Assembly (NCBI RefSeq): GCF_050410775.1
Contig: NZ_CP191229.1
DNA from: Erwinia sp050410775
GTDB lineage: Bacteria; Pseudomonadota; Gammaproteobacteria; Enterobacterales; Enterobacteriaceae
Strand: one strand, 5' to 3'
DNA: 64,000 nucleotides
Shown: positions 1 through 7,853 of the stretch, piece by piece
Layout of the letters: the number at the start of each line of letters is the position of its first letter
Position numbering within the stretch: position 1 is the first letter of the stretch
Program-made: the position numbers and the translations under genes
Notes under the pieces: model-generated
What the model was told of the DNA's origin: nothing
Database searches by the model: none
Seen by the model: the letters and a program-made list of their open reading frames with translations, nothing else

Positions 1-570
1 GCGGGCAATCACGTCACCGCGCTGGATTTGTCGGCGGAAATGCTGCAGCAGGCAGAGCGCGCGCAGGCGGCGGACCTCTACCGCCAGGGCGATATTGAGG
101 CGCTGCCCTTTACCGACCCGGCGTTCGATCTTTGCTGGAGTAATCTGGCAGTGCAGTGGTGTGGCGATCTGCGGCGTGTGCTGACTGGCTTTCAGCAAGT
201 CATTCGTCCTGGGGGCCAGGTACTTTTCTCAACGGTCGCCGATGGCTCGCTGCATGAACTGAGTACCGCCTGGCAAAAGTGTGGTCTGGCCGCGCCGGTA
301 AACGCGTTCTTAACGCCGGAAGAGATTGCCGCTGCGGGAGAGGGGCTGGCACTGAGGCTCCAGCCGCACAGCATCACCATGGCGTTCCCCGACGTACTCA
401 GCCTGCTTCGCTCTTTGAAAGGGATTGGAGCTACCCATTTACACCAGGGGCGCAGCGGCGGTCTGCTGACCCGCGCTCGTCTGCAACAGCTTGAACGTGA
501 GTGGCCGCAGGACCGGCGTGGTTACCTGCTCAGCTATCATCTGATTTATGGAGTGATTCACCGTGACTGA
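1..570 (+). CDS. bioC: Malonyl-[ACP] O-methyltransferase BioC, 3' part (partial at window start)
   Basis: This SAM-dependent methyltransferase methylates the free carboxyl of malonyl-ACP so that the fatty-acid machinery can build the pimeloyl chain of biotin. The frame is open from base 1, so the 5' end lies outside the window. The visible part starts in the SAM-binding fold (a VTALDLS strand, with the acidic D expected at the ribose-binding position) and continues through DLCWSNLAVQWC, the usual motif-II region of BioC. Its last bases overlap the start of bioD by 8 bp, which implies translational coupling within the bio operon. The identification rests on these motifs plus the bioD neighbour and is firm. 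The gene length cannot be judged. Confidence 0.93.
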   Translation, partial: AGNHVTALDLSAEMLQQAERAQAADLYRQGDIEALPFTDPAFDLCWSNLAVQWCGDLRRVLTGFQQVIRPGGQVLFSTVADGSLHELSTAWQKCGLAAPVNAFLTPEEIAAAGEGLALRLQPHSITMAFPDVLSLLRSLKGIGATHLHQGRSGGLLTRARLQQLEREWPQDRRGYLLSYHLIYGVIHRD

Positions 571-1237
571 ACGCTGGTTTATTACCGGAACCGATACGGA
601 AACGGGCAAAACGGTCGCCAGTACCGCGCTGCTTCAGGCGGCGAAGCTGGCAGGATGGCGCAGCGTAGGGTACAAACCGGTCGCCTCAGGCTGTGAGCTG
701 ACGCCGGAAGGCGTGCGGAACAGCGATGCGCTGGCCTTGCAAAAATACTCTGCGCTGGCGCTGCCCTATGACAGCATTAACCCGCTGGCCTTTATTGAAC
801 CGACGTCGCCCCATATTGTCAGCGCGGAGGAGGGCCGGCCCATCACGTTTCAGCAGCTTTCAGCTGGCCTTCAGGCGCTGACGCAGCAGGCAGACTGGGT
901 GCTGACCGAAGGCGCGGGCGGCTGGTTTACTCCGCTGTCAGCCAGTACGACCTTCGCGGACTGGGTAGAGCTGGAACAGCTGCCGGTGGTGCTGGTCGTC
1001 GGCATCAAGCTGGGCTGTATCAATCACGCCATGCTAACCGCGCAGGCGATAGCCGCGAGCGGCCTGAGGCTGGCGGGCTGGATCGCCAATGATATCCAGC
1101 CGCCGGGAAAACGGCACAGAGAGTACCTCGATACGCTCCGGCAGCGGCTGCCCGCGCCGCAACTCGGCGAAATCCCCTTTTTAACGGAGGCCGCCGCGTT
1201 CGGTAATCTCGGGCAGTATGTGACGCTGCCCACCTGA
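563..1237 (+). CDS. bioD: Dethiobiotin synthetase BioD
   Basis: ATP-dependent enzyme that closes the ureido ring of 7,8-diaminopelargonic acid with CO2 to give dethiobiotin, the penultimate step of biotin synthesis. The 224-aa length is normal for BioD. The N-terminus carries the P-loop GTDTETGKT (family form GTDTxVGKT, here with E in place of V). Later conserved parts include YKPVASG and the EGAGGWFTPL segment. The start is a GTG overlapping the bioC stop, as in other enterobacteria, so it is the last gene of the bio operon. A strong hairpin follows the stop codon. Nothing suggests decay. Confidence 0.96.
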   Translation: MTERWFITGTDTETGKTVASTALLQAAKLAGWRSVGYKPVASGCELTPEGVRNSDALALQKYSALALPYDSINPLAFIEPTSPHIVSAEEGRPITFQQLSAGLQALTQQADWVLTEGAGGWFTPLSASTTFADWVELEQLPVVLVVGIKLGCINHAMLTAQAIAASGLRLAGWIANDIQPPGKRHREYLDTLRQRLPAPQLGEIPFLTEAAAFGNLGQYVTLPT

Positions 1238-1249
1238 CTTTTATCATCT

Positions 1250-1283
1250 GCCGGAGCAGCCTGCGCACGCTCCGGCCTTTTCT
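1250..1283 (+). terminator. Intrinsic terminator after bioD
   Basis: An 8-bp GC-rich stem (GCCGGAGC at 1250-1257 with GCTCCGGC at 1269-1276) is followed by CTTTTCTT. It lies 12 bp after the bioD stop and directly before the 3' end of the convergent ATPase gene. Confidence 0.75.
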
Positions 1284-2000
1284 TCACACCCTGAGCCAGG
1301 TATTCACCATACTCTCATCCAGCTGTGCCACCTCACCATGAGCAACATTACGTCCGCGATGCAGCAGTAGAAAGTAATCAGCCACTTTGCGAATAAACGA
1401 GAGGCGCTGTTCAAGTAGCAGGATCGTCAGACCAAAATCGTGGTTCAGAATATGGATCAGGTTTCCCGTCTCCTCCTCCAGCCACGGCGACATCCCTTCG
1501 GTCGGCTCATCCAGGATTAGCAGCTTGGGCTGCAGCACCAGCGCCCGGGCCAGCGCAAGCTGCTGCTGCTGCTCTGGCGGCAGTTCGCCGCTGCGCTGGT
1601 GCCGCAGGGAATAGAGCATGGGAAAGAGCGCATAGACGGAGGGCGGTATGGCCGGGTGGCGATCCTCGCCTGCGCCCGCGAGCAACGCAATATGCAGATT
1701 ATCCTCGACGCTGAGCTGTGAAAAAATATGCCCCCGCTGCGGCACATAGCCAATCCCCAGCGCCGCCCGCCGTTCTACCGGCTGCAACAGCAGATTCTGC
1801 GGCGGCAGATTCGCTTCCTGCCAGATCATGGTGCCGCTGTTAACCGGCAAGTGGCCCATGATGCAGTTAACCAGGGTGGTCTTGCCCATACCGGCCTGGC
1901 CCAGCACGCCGGTGCAGGTGCCGGGCGGCAGATCCAGATCCACATCCCAGAGAATATGATTTTGCCCGTAGAATTGATTTACCGAACGTAAGCTGAGCAT
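1284..2000 (-). CDS. Orphan UrtE/LivF-type ABC transporter ATP-binding protein
   Basis: Cytoplasmic ATPase of the branched-chain amino acid/urea (UrtE, LivF) ABC family. The chosen start (ATG at 2000) has GGAGGAG a few bases upstream and gives 238 aa, with MLSLRSVNQFYGQ aligning to the UrtE N-terminus; the frame stays open further upstream but without family character. Walker A is present as GQAGMGKTT, the Q-loop as GYVPQ, Walker B as LLILDEPTEG and the H-loop region as LLLEQ (UrtE-like). The ABC signature is degenerate: LPPEQQQQ stands where LSGGQQQQ is expected. No permease, binding protein or other urt gene is next to it, so its partner is unknown. It may work with a distant transporter or have lost transport function. 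Family assignment is firm; substrate is not. Confidence 0.8.
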   Translation of the reverse strand: MLSLRSVNQFYGQNHILWDVDLDLPPGTCTGVLGQAGMGKTTLVNCIMGHLPVNSGTMIWQEANLPPQNLLLQPVERRAALGIGYVPQRGHIFSQLSVEDNLHIALLAGAGEDRHPAIPPSVYALFPMLYSLRHQRSGELPPEQQQQLALARALVLQPKLLILDEPTEGMSPWLEEETGNLIHILNHDFGLTILLLEQRLSFIRKVADYFLLLHRGRNVAHGEVAQLDESMVNTWLRV

Positions 2001-2468
2001 CTGACTCTCTCCTCCAGACAGTTTTCGATCGCACCTGATTGCATCAGCTCTCCGGCTGTGACACAGCTTCAGCGCGTCGCAGGAAAAGCCTGCGGCTCTG
2101 TGCATCTCGCTCTGGTGTTGAGAAACGCGAGGTGGTTGTCTGACAACTTGCAATTCGTGGGCCAGAAACTTCGTTTTCGCTGAAGCCTGAGGAAAATGGG
2201 CGTTTAGCGCCGGTCATTAGTCAATGTTGTTAATTAATTGCTTCAGGAAATTGTTCGCTGCACTTCACCAGTGCCGGGCGGGGATCAAAAGTAGTGCAAT
2301 CGCCTGTCATCAGGGCAAAAGGAGGCAGGATAATCGGTGCAAAAAGCGCGCCTGAAGGGCTGGCGGCAGCGACAGAAATATGCATAAGCGGCGTGCCAGT
2401 TGTGCGAAAAGCGGATAAAAAAAACCAAAAAAAAATATTTCGACCCGCGACCACGGCCTTACGCCGAT
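2001..2468. other. Long upstream region of the UrtE-like gene; no gene seen
   Basis: No convincing coding sequence is visible. Besides the palindrome at 2135-2147, there is a small hairpin (CGCAGG / CCTGCG, 2078-2094) that would lie in the leader of the ATPase mRNA. Around 2418-2445 there is an A-rich run. Short open frames here lack ribosome-binding sites and family character. Confidence 0.5.
2135..2147. promoter_or_regulatory. Perfect 13-bp palindrome, candidate GntR-type operator
   Basis: The sequence GTTGTCTGACAAC is a perfect 6-1-6 inverted repeat, about 135 bp upstream of the UrtE-like start codon. The form TTGTCNGACAA resembles operators of FadR-subfamily GntR regulators. No such regulator is encoded next to it. 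The assignment is by resemblance only. Confidence 0.35.
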
Positions 2469-2536
2469 TTATACACATCAGTCTGGTTGGGCGCTGAAAT
2501 CAGTTATCCACTATTCCTGTGGATAACCATGTGTAT
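2469..2536. promoter_or_regulatory. DnaA-box cluster upstream of uvrB
   Basis: Three DnaA-box-like 9-mers lie close together: TTATACACA at 2469-2477, TTATCCACT at 2504-2512 and, inverted, TGTGGATAA at 2518-2526. The last two form an inverted pair TTATCCAC / GTGGATAA. An outer inverted pair, ATACACAT (2471-2478) and ATGTGTAT (2529-2536), frames them. A further near match, TGGGGATAA, is at 2727-2735. From memory, a DnaA box has been described in the upstream uvrB control region of E. coli, so this may be conserved regulation. Confidence 0.55.
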
Positions 2537-2820
2537 GAGTGGCTTAAAACCCTTGCGAAACGAGAGCGGGCGCGGGCTGGCTACGAGTTGGTGTGAAACT
2601 CGTCTTGCGGTTGAAGTTATTAAAAATCAGTAAGTTGGTGAAAATCAAGCGCTGGAATAATCTGACCTTACCGGATCCTGTCATTTTGTCAGCGACACTT
2701 GACAAATGTTAAATACCGCACTTGTCTGGGGATAACCCATGCGCTGGCTGCCGGCTAGCAGGATGCATTAAAGTAAACCACAGCGCCACAGACCTTTTCT
2801 GCTGCCATCATGCAAGATCA
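2537..2820. other. Non-coding stretch upstream of the uvrB promoter
   Basis: No gene is seen. The stretch contains an inverted repeat, TTTGTCA (2685-2691) and TGACAAA (2700-2706), which overlaps a perfect -35-like TTGACA (2699-2704). No good -10 follows at the right spacing, so I do not call a promoter here. Confidence 0.4.
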
Positions 2821-2836
2821 CTGGTTTTATATCCAG
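2821..2836. promoter_or_regulatory. LexA (SOS) box of uvrB
   Basis: CTGGTTTTATATCCAG has the CTG-N10-CAG layout of a LexA operator and lies at the same place relative to the promoter as the E. coli uvrB box (CTGTTTTTTTATCCAG, from memory). uvrB is a classical SOS gene, so damage-inducible control is expected. Confidence 0.8.
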
Positions 2837-2845
2837 TATTTTTTG

Positions 2846-2874
2846 CTGGCAAAATCGCCATGGCAGAGTAAAAT
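2846..2874 (+). promoter_or_regulatory. Proximal uvrB promoter
   Basis: A -35 CTGGCA (2846-2851) and a -10 TAAAAT (2869-2874) are spaced by 17 bp, 43 bp ahead of the uvrB start. The layout parallels the LexA-controlled P1 promoter of E. coli uvrB, with the LexA box just upstream. Confidence 0.65.
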
Positions 2875-2916
2875 AAGATCCCTGTTCGCGTAAATTCATC
2901 ACCAGGTAGCCCGTCA

Positions 2917-4947
2917 ATGAGCAAAGTCTTTAAACTCAACTCCGAATTCAAACCGTCAGGCGACCAGCCGGAAGCGATCCGTCGTCTTGAGGAGGGCCTG
3001 GAGGATGGGCTGGCGCATCAGACGCTGCTGGGCGTGACCGGTTCCGGGAAAACCTTTACCGTTGCCAACGTTATCGCCGATCTGAACCGCCCAACCATGG
3101 TGCTGGCGCCCAACAAGACGCTGGCCGCTCAGCTCTATGGGGAAATGAAAGAGTTCTTCCCCGACAATGCGGTCGAGTACTTTGTCTCTTACTACGATTA
3201 TTATCAGCCAGAAGCCTACGTGCCCAGCTCGGATACCTTTATCGAAAAAGACGCCTCGGTAAACGAACATATCGAGCAGATGCGGCTTTCCGCGACAAAA
3301 GCGCTGCTGGAGCGCCGCGATGTTATCGTCGTGGCCTCGGTATCGGCCATTTATGGCCTGGGCGATCCCGATCTCTATCTTAAAATGATGCTGCACCTTT
3401 CACGCGGCATGGTTATCGATCAGCGCGCTATCCTGCGCCGGCTGGCGGAGTTGCAGTATACCCGCAACGATCAGGCGTTTCAGCGCGGCACCTTCCGCGT
3501 GCGCGGCGAGGTCATTGATATCTTTCCGGCCGAGTCGGATGACTACGCCCTGCGCGTTGAGCTGTTTGATGAAGAGGTGGAGCGGCTCTCGATTTTCGAT
3601 CCGCTGACCGGGCAGATCGACTCGGTTATCCCGCGCTATACCATTTATCCGAAAACGCACTACGTGACGCCGCGTGAACGTATCCTCCAGGCGATGGAAG
3701 AGATCAAAGATGAGCTGGCCGACCGCAAGAAAGTGCTGCTCGCCAATAACAAACTGCTGGAGGAGCAGCGTCTTTCCCAGCGCACGCAGTTTGATCTGGA
3801 GATGATGAACGAGCTGGGCTATTGCTCGGGCATCGAGAACTATTCCCGCTATCTGTCCGGTCGCGGGCCCGGCGAAGCGCCGCCAACCCTGTTTGATTAC
3901 CTGCCCGCTGACGGCCTGCTGGTGGTGGATGAGTCACACGTTACCATTCCACAAATTGGCGGCATGTATCGCGGCGACCGGGCGCGTAAAGAGACGCTGG
4001 TGGAATATGGCTTCCGTCTGCCTTCCGCCCTGGATAACCGCCCGATGAAGTTTGAAGAGTTTGAGGCGCTCGCGCCGCAGACCATCTATGTTTCCGCCAC
4101 GCCGGGTAAGTATGAGCTGGAGAAATCCGGCGGTGAGGTTATCGATCAGGTCGTGCGGCCTACCGGGCTGCTCGATCCGCTGATTGAAGTGCGTCCGGTG
4201 GCGACCCAGGTGGACGATCTGCTGTCGGAAATCCGCAAACGCGTCGCCATTAACGAGCGCGTGCTGGTCACGGTACTGACCAAGCGTATGGCGGAAGATC
4301 TGACCGAATACCTTGAAGAGCACGGCGAACGGGTGCGCTATCTGCATTCCGATATCGACACCGTGGAGCGGGTGGAGATTATCCGCGATCTGCGCCTGGG
4401 CAAATTTGATGTGCTGGTGGGCATCAACCTGCTGAGGGAAGGACTGGACATGCCGGAAGTGTCGCTGGTGGCCATTCTGGATGCGGATAAAGAGGGCTTC
4501 CTGCGCTCCGAACGCTCCCTGATCCAGACCATTGGCCGCGCCGCCCGTAACGTCAACGGTAAGGCGATCCTCTATGGCGATAAGATCACCCCTTCCATGG
4601 AGCGGGCCATCGGCGAGACGGAGCGTCGCCGCGAGAAGCAGGAAATTTACAACAAAGAACGGGGCATTGTGCCGCAGGGCCTGAACAAGAAAATCGCCGA
4701 TATCCTTGAGCTGGGCCAGGGCATTAACAAGAACAAAACCAAAGGGCGGGGCGCAAAATCGGGACGTGCCAGCATTGTGGAAGAGGATGCCGCTTACCTG
4801 GATATGTCGCCGAAGGGACTCCAGAAGAAAATCCACGAGCTGGAAGCCCAGATGCAGCAGCATGCGCAGAACCTGGAATTTGAAGAGGCGGCGCACGTAC
4901 GCGATCTGCTGCATGAAGCCCGCGAGCTGTTTATCGCCGCCTCGTAG
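2917..4947 (+). CDS. uvrB: Excinuclease ABC subunit UvrB
   Basis: Central damage-verification subunit of nucleotide excision repair; it is loaded by UvrA and positions UvrC for incision. The 676 aa match the family length. Visible parts in order: Walker A GVTGSGKTFT near residue 40, the aromatic beta-hairpin YYDYYQPEAYVPSSDTFIEK near residue 92, the DESHV Walker B region near 338, helicase motifs SATPG and QTIGRAARN, and the C-terminal UVR helix-hairpin that contacts UvrC. Controlled by the LexA box and promoter upstream. The 3' side is odd: phage-derived debris starts within a few tens of bases of the stop, and no intrinsic terminator is visible. Confidence 0.98.
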   Translation: MSKVFKLNSEFKPSGDQPEAIRRLEEGLEDGLAHQTLLGVTGSGKTFTVANVIADLNRPTMVLAPNKTLAAQLYGEMKEFFPDNAVEYFVSYYDYYQPEAYVPSSDTFIEKDASVNEHIEQMRLSATKALLERRDVIVVASVSAIYGLGDPDLYLKMMLHLSRGMVIDQRAILRRLAELQYTRNDQAFQRGTFRVRGEVIDIFPAESDDYALRVELFDEEVERLSIFDPLTGQIDSVIPRYTIYPKTHYVTPRERILQAMEEIKDELADRKKVLLANNKLLEEQRLSQRTQFDLEMMNELGYCSGIENYSRYLSGRGPGEAPPTLFDYLPADGLLVVDESHVTIPQIGGMYRGDRARKETLVEYGFRLPSALDNRPMKFEEFEALAPQTIYVSATPGKYELEKSGGEVIDQVVRPTGLLDPLIEVRPVATQVDDLLSEIRKRVAINERVLVTVLTKRMAEDLTEYLEEHGERVRYLHSDIDTVERVEIIRDLRLGKFDVLVGINLLREGLDMPEVSLVAILDADKEGFLRSERSLIQTIGRAARNVNGKAILYGDKITPSMERAIGETERRREKQEIYNKERGIVPQGLNKKIADILELGQGINKNKTKGRGAKSGRASIVEEDAAYLDMSPKGLQKKIHELEAQMQQHAQNLEFEEAAHVRDLLHEARELFIAAS

Positions 4948-4969
4948 TTGATGGCGTAAACCGTTTCGT

Positions 4970-5360
4970 CTTTGCTATTTCTGGTGGAATCAATAAGGCT
5001 TTGTGGAATGGCAAACCAGGCCCCGGGTTGAGACGTGATAATGCTCTTGGGCCTGCGCATTTCCTGGTGGTGGTCGGGCGCAGCAGAGCTAACCGGTCGG
5101 CCATCAGTATGCGGATCGTTAAGCCTGACCTCAACCGCACCAGACATTTTTGAGAACTCACCTGACACTTCATCTACCCGCACTTTAAACCCATTGGCAC
5201 GGCGCTTAATGAGGCGGGAAGCATGTCGGTAATTAGATTGTCACGGCAAGGGGAGTAGGTAACGGGATCGGCCATAATTAAAATTGCCATCGCTAAACAC
5301 AGACTCCACCAGCATAGGCTTGTTCTGAGATAAGGTAGCGGTAAGAATTCGTTGAACCAT
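4970..5360 (-). pseudogene. Phage-like gene debris after uvrB
   Basis: On the minus strand a 39-codon frame starts at 5360 just after the gpV remnant and stops at 5241. A frame further along (about 5180-5000) encodes FKVRVDEVSGEFSKMSGAVE and ends without a natural domain boundary. Read through the stop and frameshifts, the pieces (DGNFNYGRS, then SRLIKRRANGFKVRV) weakly recall the C-terminus of P22 gp10-type packaged-DNA stabilisation proteins. That comparison is from memory and uncertain. What is clear is that the stretch is non-functional and lies in the same orientation as the gpV remnant. It may be a separate phage fragment joined to it. Confidence 0.35.
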
Positions 5361-5369
5361 TGCTACACC

Positions 5370-5803
5370 TCAGAAAGCAAAAAAACGCTGTAAAGGCGGT
5401 TTTTCTCGTTGCTGTGATGGTTTCGGCGGTCGCGCTGAAAATGGTGCGTAAGTAAAGGACCGTAAAAGCTCTTGAAGGTCGGCAGGTTCATATTCAAACC
5501 CGCTGCCGTCAGGGTATTCGATCACGCTGCCGCCTTCAGAATCTGATGGCGGCGGGAACGCATTCGAATAGACGGCAGGCAGCGCAACGCGGTTTCCAGA
5601 TTGCCCCCAGACTCAGCAGTACAACCTGTTCGCCCGCAGACGGCGCCCACCAGATGCGGGAAGCACCGGCACCTAATGCCATCCAGTTAATCCAGTTGGT
5701 TTCAAGATCACCCGCTTTCACCCGGCCCGGCATTCCCCCAGTCTACTTCGGTTACGATGCCGGTGCCGATAAGGTGCATGATTTCGGTCAGTTGTGCGTT
5801 CAT
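5370..5803 (-). pseudogene. Degenerate P2 gpV-like baseplate spike/assembly protein
   Basis: Baseplate assembly protein V forms the central spike of P2-type contractile tails. Three minus-strand frames together recover the family pattern: MNAQLTEIMHLIGTGIVTEV at the start, then TNWINWMALGAGASRIWWAP followed by SAGEQVVLL, then GSVIEYPDGSGFEYEPADLQ. Phage P2 V has WLQWL, SRTWWAPSVGEQV and FPDGAVIEYEP in the same order (from memory). A frameshift lies near 5721-5730 in a GC run and at least two more follow WWAPSAGEQV, so no intact product is made. The reading ends at a TGA (5370-5372), well short of full-length V. This is the clearest evidence that the uvrB-ybhK interval received a P2-like prophage that later decayed. 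Confidence 0.75.
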
Positions 5804-5951
5804 GTCCCAGTCATGCCACGCACGACGGCAGCAAAGCAGCGTTAGCGTTTGTGTCAAGAAAGATAAAAAGCGAATTTGTTATTTGCACTTGAGCACGGTG
5901 CAGTAGTGCGTTACCATGTTTTCGTGGTGACGGAACGGAGGTTTCATTGCA

Positions 5952-6260
5952 ATGCTCAGAAGCATAGATAGCTTTCGGGATGCGTGGCTTGAGGATTTTT
6001 TCTATTACGGAAAATCGCACAAATTAATCCCGCCCACGATTGAATCAGCACTGGCCCGGAAGCTCGACATAATTAATGCAGCGGTGAATTATAAAGATTT
6101 ACGTTCGCCACCCAGCAACCGGTACGAAGAATTAAGCCCACCGTTGGGGGGATATTCTTCGATAAGAGTGAATAAACAGTACCGGTTAATTTTCAAATGG
6201 ATTGATGGTAAGGCTGTTGATTTGTACCTGAATCCACATACTTACAAGGCCCATAAGTAA
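5952..6260 (+). CDS. HigB-type (RelE superfamily) toxin
   Basis: This 102-aa protein is a RelE-fold mRNA interferase of the HigB/plasmid-maintenance killer group, which cleaves mRNA on the ribosome. Family features are KLDIINAA, the RSPPSNRYEEL segment, and the C-terminal IRVNKQYRLIFKW and DLYLNPHTY blocks, with the basic and aromatic residues expected at the catalytic surface. A GGAGG sits 10 bp before the ATG. The cognate antitoxin gene starts 53 bp downstream, the toxin-first order typical of higBA. It lies beside phage debris and has lower GC than the flanking housekeeping genes, which suggests arrival with the phage. Confidence 0.88.
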   Translation: MLRSIDSFRDAWLEDFFYYGKSHKLIPPTIESALARKLDIINAAVNYKDLRSPPSNRYEELSPPLGGYSSIRVNKQYRLIFKWIDGKAVDLYLNPHTYKAHK

Positions 6261-6313
6261 AATAAGGGCTTAAGACACTAAGCTTAAACCTTTTCACAAA
6301 ACCTCAAAGAGAT

Positions 6314-6661
6314 ATGCATATGAAACAGGCAACTCGTAAACCAACAACCGCAGGCGAAGTACTGCTTTACGAATACCTGGAACCTCTTGATCTGAAAATT
6401 AACGATCTGGCTGAGATGCTTAACGTTCATCGCAACACTGTCAGCGCACTGGTTAACAATAACCGTAAACTTACCCCTGACATGGCTTTCAGGCTGGCCG
6501 TGGTATTCGATACCACCCCGACATTCTGGCTGAACTTTCAGAATAGTGTTGATGTCTGGGAAATTGAAAATGATGCACGTACCCAAGAAGAGATTAGCCG
6601 CGTAACGCCCGTAAAGGTTTTCCTTGCTGATAAAAAAATGCAGGTAAATCAGCTAGCATAA
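6314..6661 (+). CDS. HigA-type antitoxin, XRE-family DNA-binding
   Basis: This 115-aa HigA-family antitoxin binds and neutralises HigB and represses the operon. A helix-turn-helix spans about residues 25-65 (INDLAEMLNVHRNTVSALVN), followed by the HigA-typical RLAVVFDTTPTFWLNFQN block. Two in-frame ATGs are present (6314 and 6320); AAGAGAT fits the first best, and most relatives would begin at the second (MKQATRKP). The pair looks intact, so the module is probably functional. Which of the two starts is used is uncertain. Confidence 0.88.
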   Translation: MHMKQATRKPTTAGEVLLYEYLEPLDLKINDLAEMLNVHRNTVSALVNNNRKLTPDMAFRLAVVFDTTPTFWLNFQNSVDVWEIENDARTQEEISRVTPVKVFLADKKMQVNQLA

Positions 6662-6844
6662 ACCCCGTGACGCCCTGATATAGCACCATAAAATGGCCCG
6701 TAGTTGCGGGTCTTGAATAGTGACGGTCAGATGTAGGGAACAGTACAAACATCTGGTGTCTGGAGGTTTTGGGCAATCCACTTCTCCCAATGAGCGCGGG
6801 GCTTAGTGAAGGGGCGCGTTGCCGCCCGCGGTCCGGGCGGCATA
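6662..6844. other. Junction region between higBA and ybhK with a GC hairpin
   Basis: No gene is supported. A perfect GC-rich inverted repeat, GCCGCCCG / CGGGCGGC, occupies 6821-6841 directly after the ybhK stop. It may act in ybhK termination although no T-run follows it on either strand. The rest is probably phage-borne sequence without recognisable coding capacity. Confidence 0.4.
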
Positions 6845-7753
6845 TCAGATTATTGACTGGATGGCATGCTCAAGCGCGGCATGAAGCAGCTGGCGATCGT
6901 GGCGATATTTAACATCTTCCGCCTCCAGCGGCTCCTGAATTATCACGCGATCGCTGAGGTGGCGGGCATCAATGCCGGGGCCGACCACTAGCGCATCAAT
7001 CACCTTCTTGCCGATGGCTCCCTCCATCAGCCCCAGCTTATCGGCCAGCGTCAGACGCGCTGCCGCCGGACTGAGCTCTCTGCCCAGATTATCAATAAAC
7101 ACCATGGTTGCCGGGGTGCGTCGCAGCGCCTGCGCCATGTCCGGCATCAGCAGCAACGGCATCAGGCTGGTATAGAAGCTGCCGGGGCCAATTAAAATCA
7201 GGTCCGCTTCGCTCACGGCTTCGATCGCTTCCCGTGTCGCTTTTACCGTCGGTGAAAGCATCATTTCGTGCGGCGGCTGTGGCATACGGTCAATGTCAGT
7301 CTCGCCATAGACCGTATTACCCTCATCGTCGATGGCGACCAGATCGACGGGCTGCTCGGACATCGGGATCAGAAAAGCGTCCACCTTGAGTAAATTGCGG
7401 ATCAGATTGATCGCTTCGACCGGCCGGACGCTGAGATGATCCAGCGCTTTTAGCATCAGGTTACCCAGGTTATGGCCGGCCAGTTCGCCATTGCCCGCGA
7501 AGCGGTATTCAAACATCGCCGAGGCCACGCTCGGTTCCGCGATAAGCTGATTAAGGCAGTTACGCATGTCTCCCCAGGCAATGCCGCCTTCAGATCGGCG
7601 GATGCGGCCGGTTGAGCCGCCGTTGTCCGTGGTGGTGACGATCCCGGTCAGCCGTGAACCCAACGGGGAAAGGGCGGACATGACACGGCCCAGGCCGTGC
7701 CCGCCTCCTAAAGCCACCACGCGATCGAGGTCAGCCAGTGTGCGGTTACGCAT
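6845..7753 (-). CDS. ybhK: YvcK/YbhK family gluconeogenesis/morphogenesis factor
   Basis: Cytoplasmic UDP-sugar-binding protein of the YvcK (CofD-like) family, required in Bacillus for growth on gluconeogenic carbon and for cell shape; the role in enterobacteria is not settled. The 302-aa length equals that of E. coli YbhK. Family blocks are VALGGGHGLGRVMSAL near residue 13, TTDNGGSTGRIR near 40, AGHNLGNLML near 95 and ILIGPGSFYTSLMPLLL near 190. It lies between uvrB and moaA as in E. coli, but the higBA/phage segment now separates it from uvrB. It is divergent from moaA. Confidence 0.93.
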   Translation of the reverse strand: MRNRTLADLDRVVALGGGHGLGRVMSALSPLGSRLTGIVTTTDNGGSTGRIRRSEGGIAWGDMRNCLNQLIAEPSVASAMFEYRFAGNGELAGHNLGNLMLKALDHLSVRPVEAINLIRNLLKVDAFLIPMSEQPVDLVAIDDEGNTVYGETDIDRMPQPPHEMMLSPTVKATREAIEAVSEADLILIGPGSFYTSLMPLLLMPDMAQALRRTPATMVFIDNLGRELSPAAARLTLADKLGLMEGAIGKKVIDALVVGPGIDARHLSDRVIIQEPLEAEDVKYRHDRQLLHAALEHAIQSII

Positions 7754-7853
7754 ATCACTCCTTCATTGTTATAAGGCGGCGCGTTGACCCAGCGCAAAGC
7801 GGGGTAATACCCGCTATCTTATCCTGCCTTTTGGGGAAAAAGCTGTGAAAACA

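Noticed and set aside
2294..2633. Two short plus-strand frames upstream of uvrB
   Set aside because: They run over the DnaA-box cluster, have no ribosome-binding site with a good start and no family character.
2699..2730. Perfect -35 TTGACA as a second uvrB promoter
   Set aside because: No acceptable -10 lies 16-18 bp downstream (TTGTCT at the expected place).
3934..4914. Long open frame (326 codons) on the minus strand inside uvrB
   Set aside because: It is a shadow of the GC-rich uvrB coding frame; no ribosome-binding site, no domain pattern, and uvrB itself is certain.
4794..5183. 129-codon minus-strand frame bridging uvrB and the phage debris as a possible fusion gene
   Set aside because: Its end reads antisense into the conserved uvrB C-terminus; the phage-like part simply has no stop before it.
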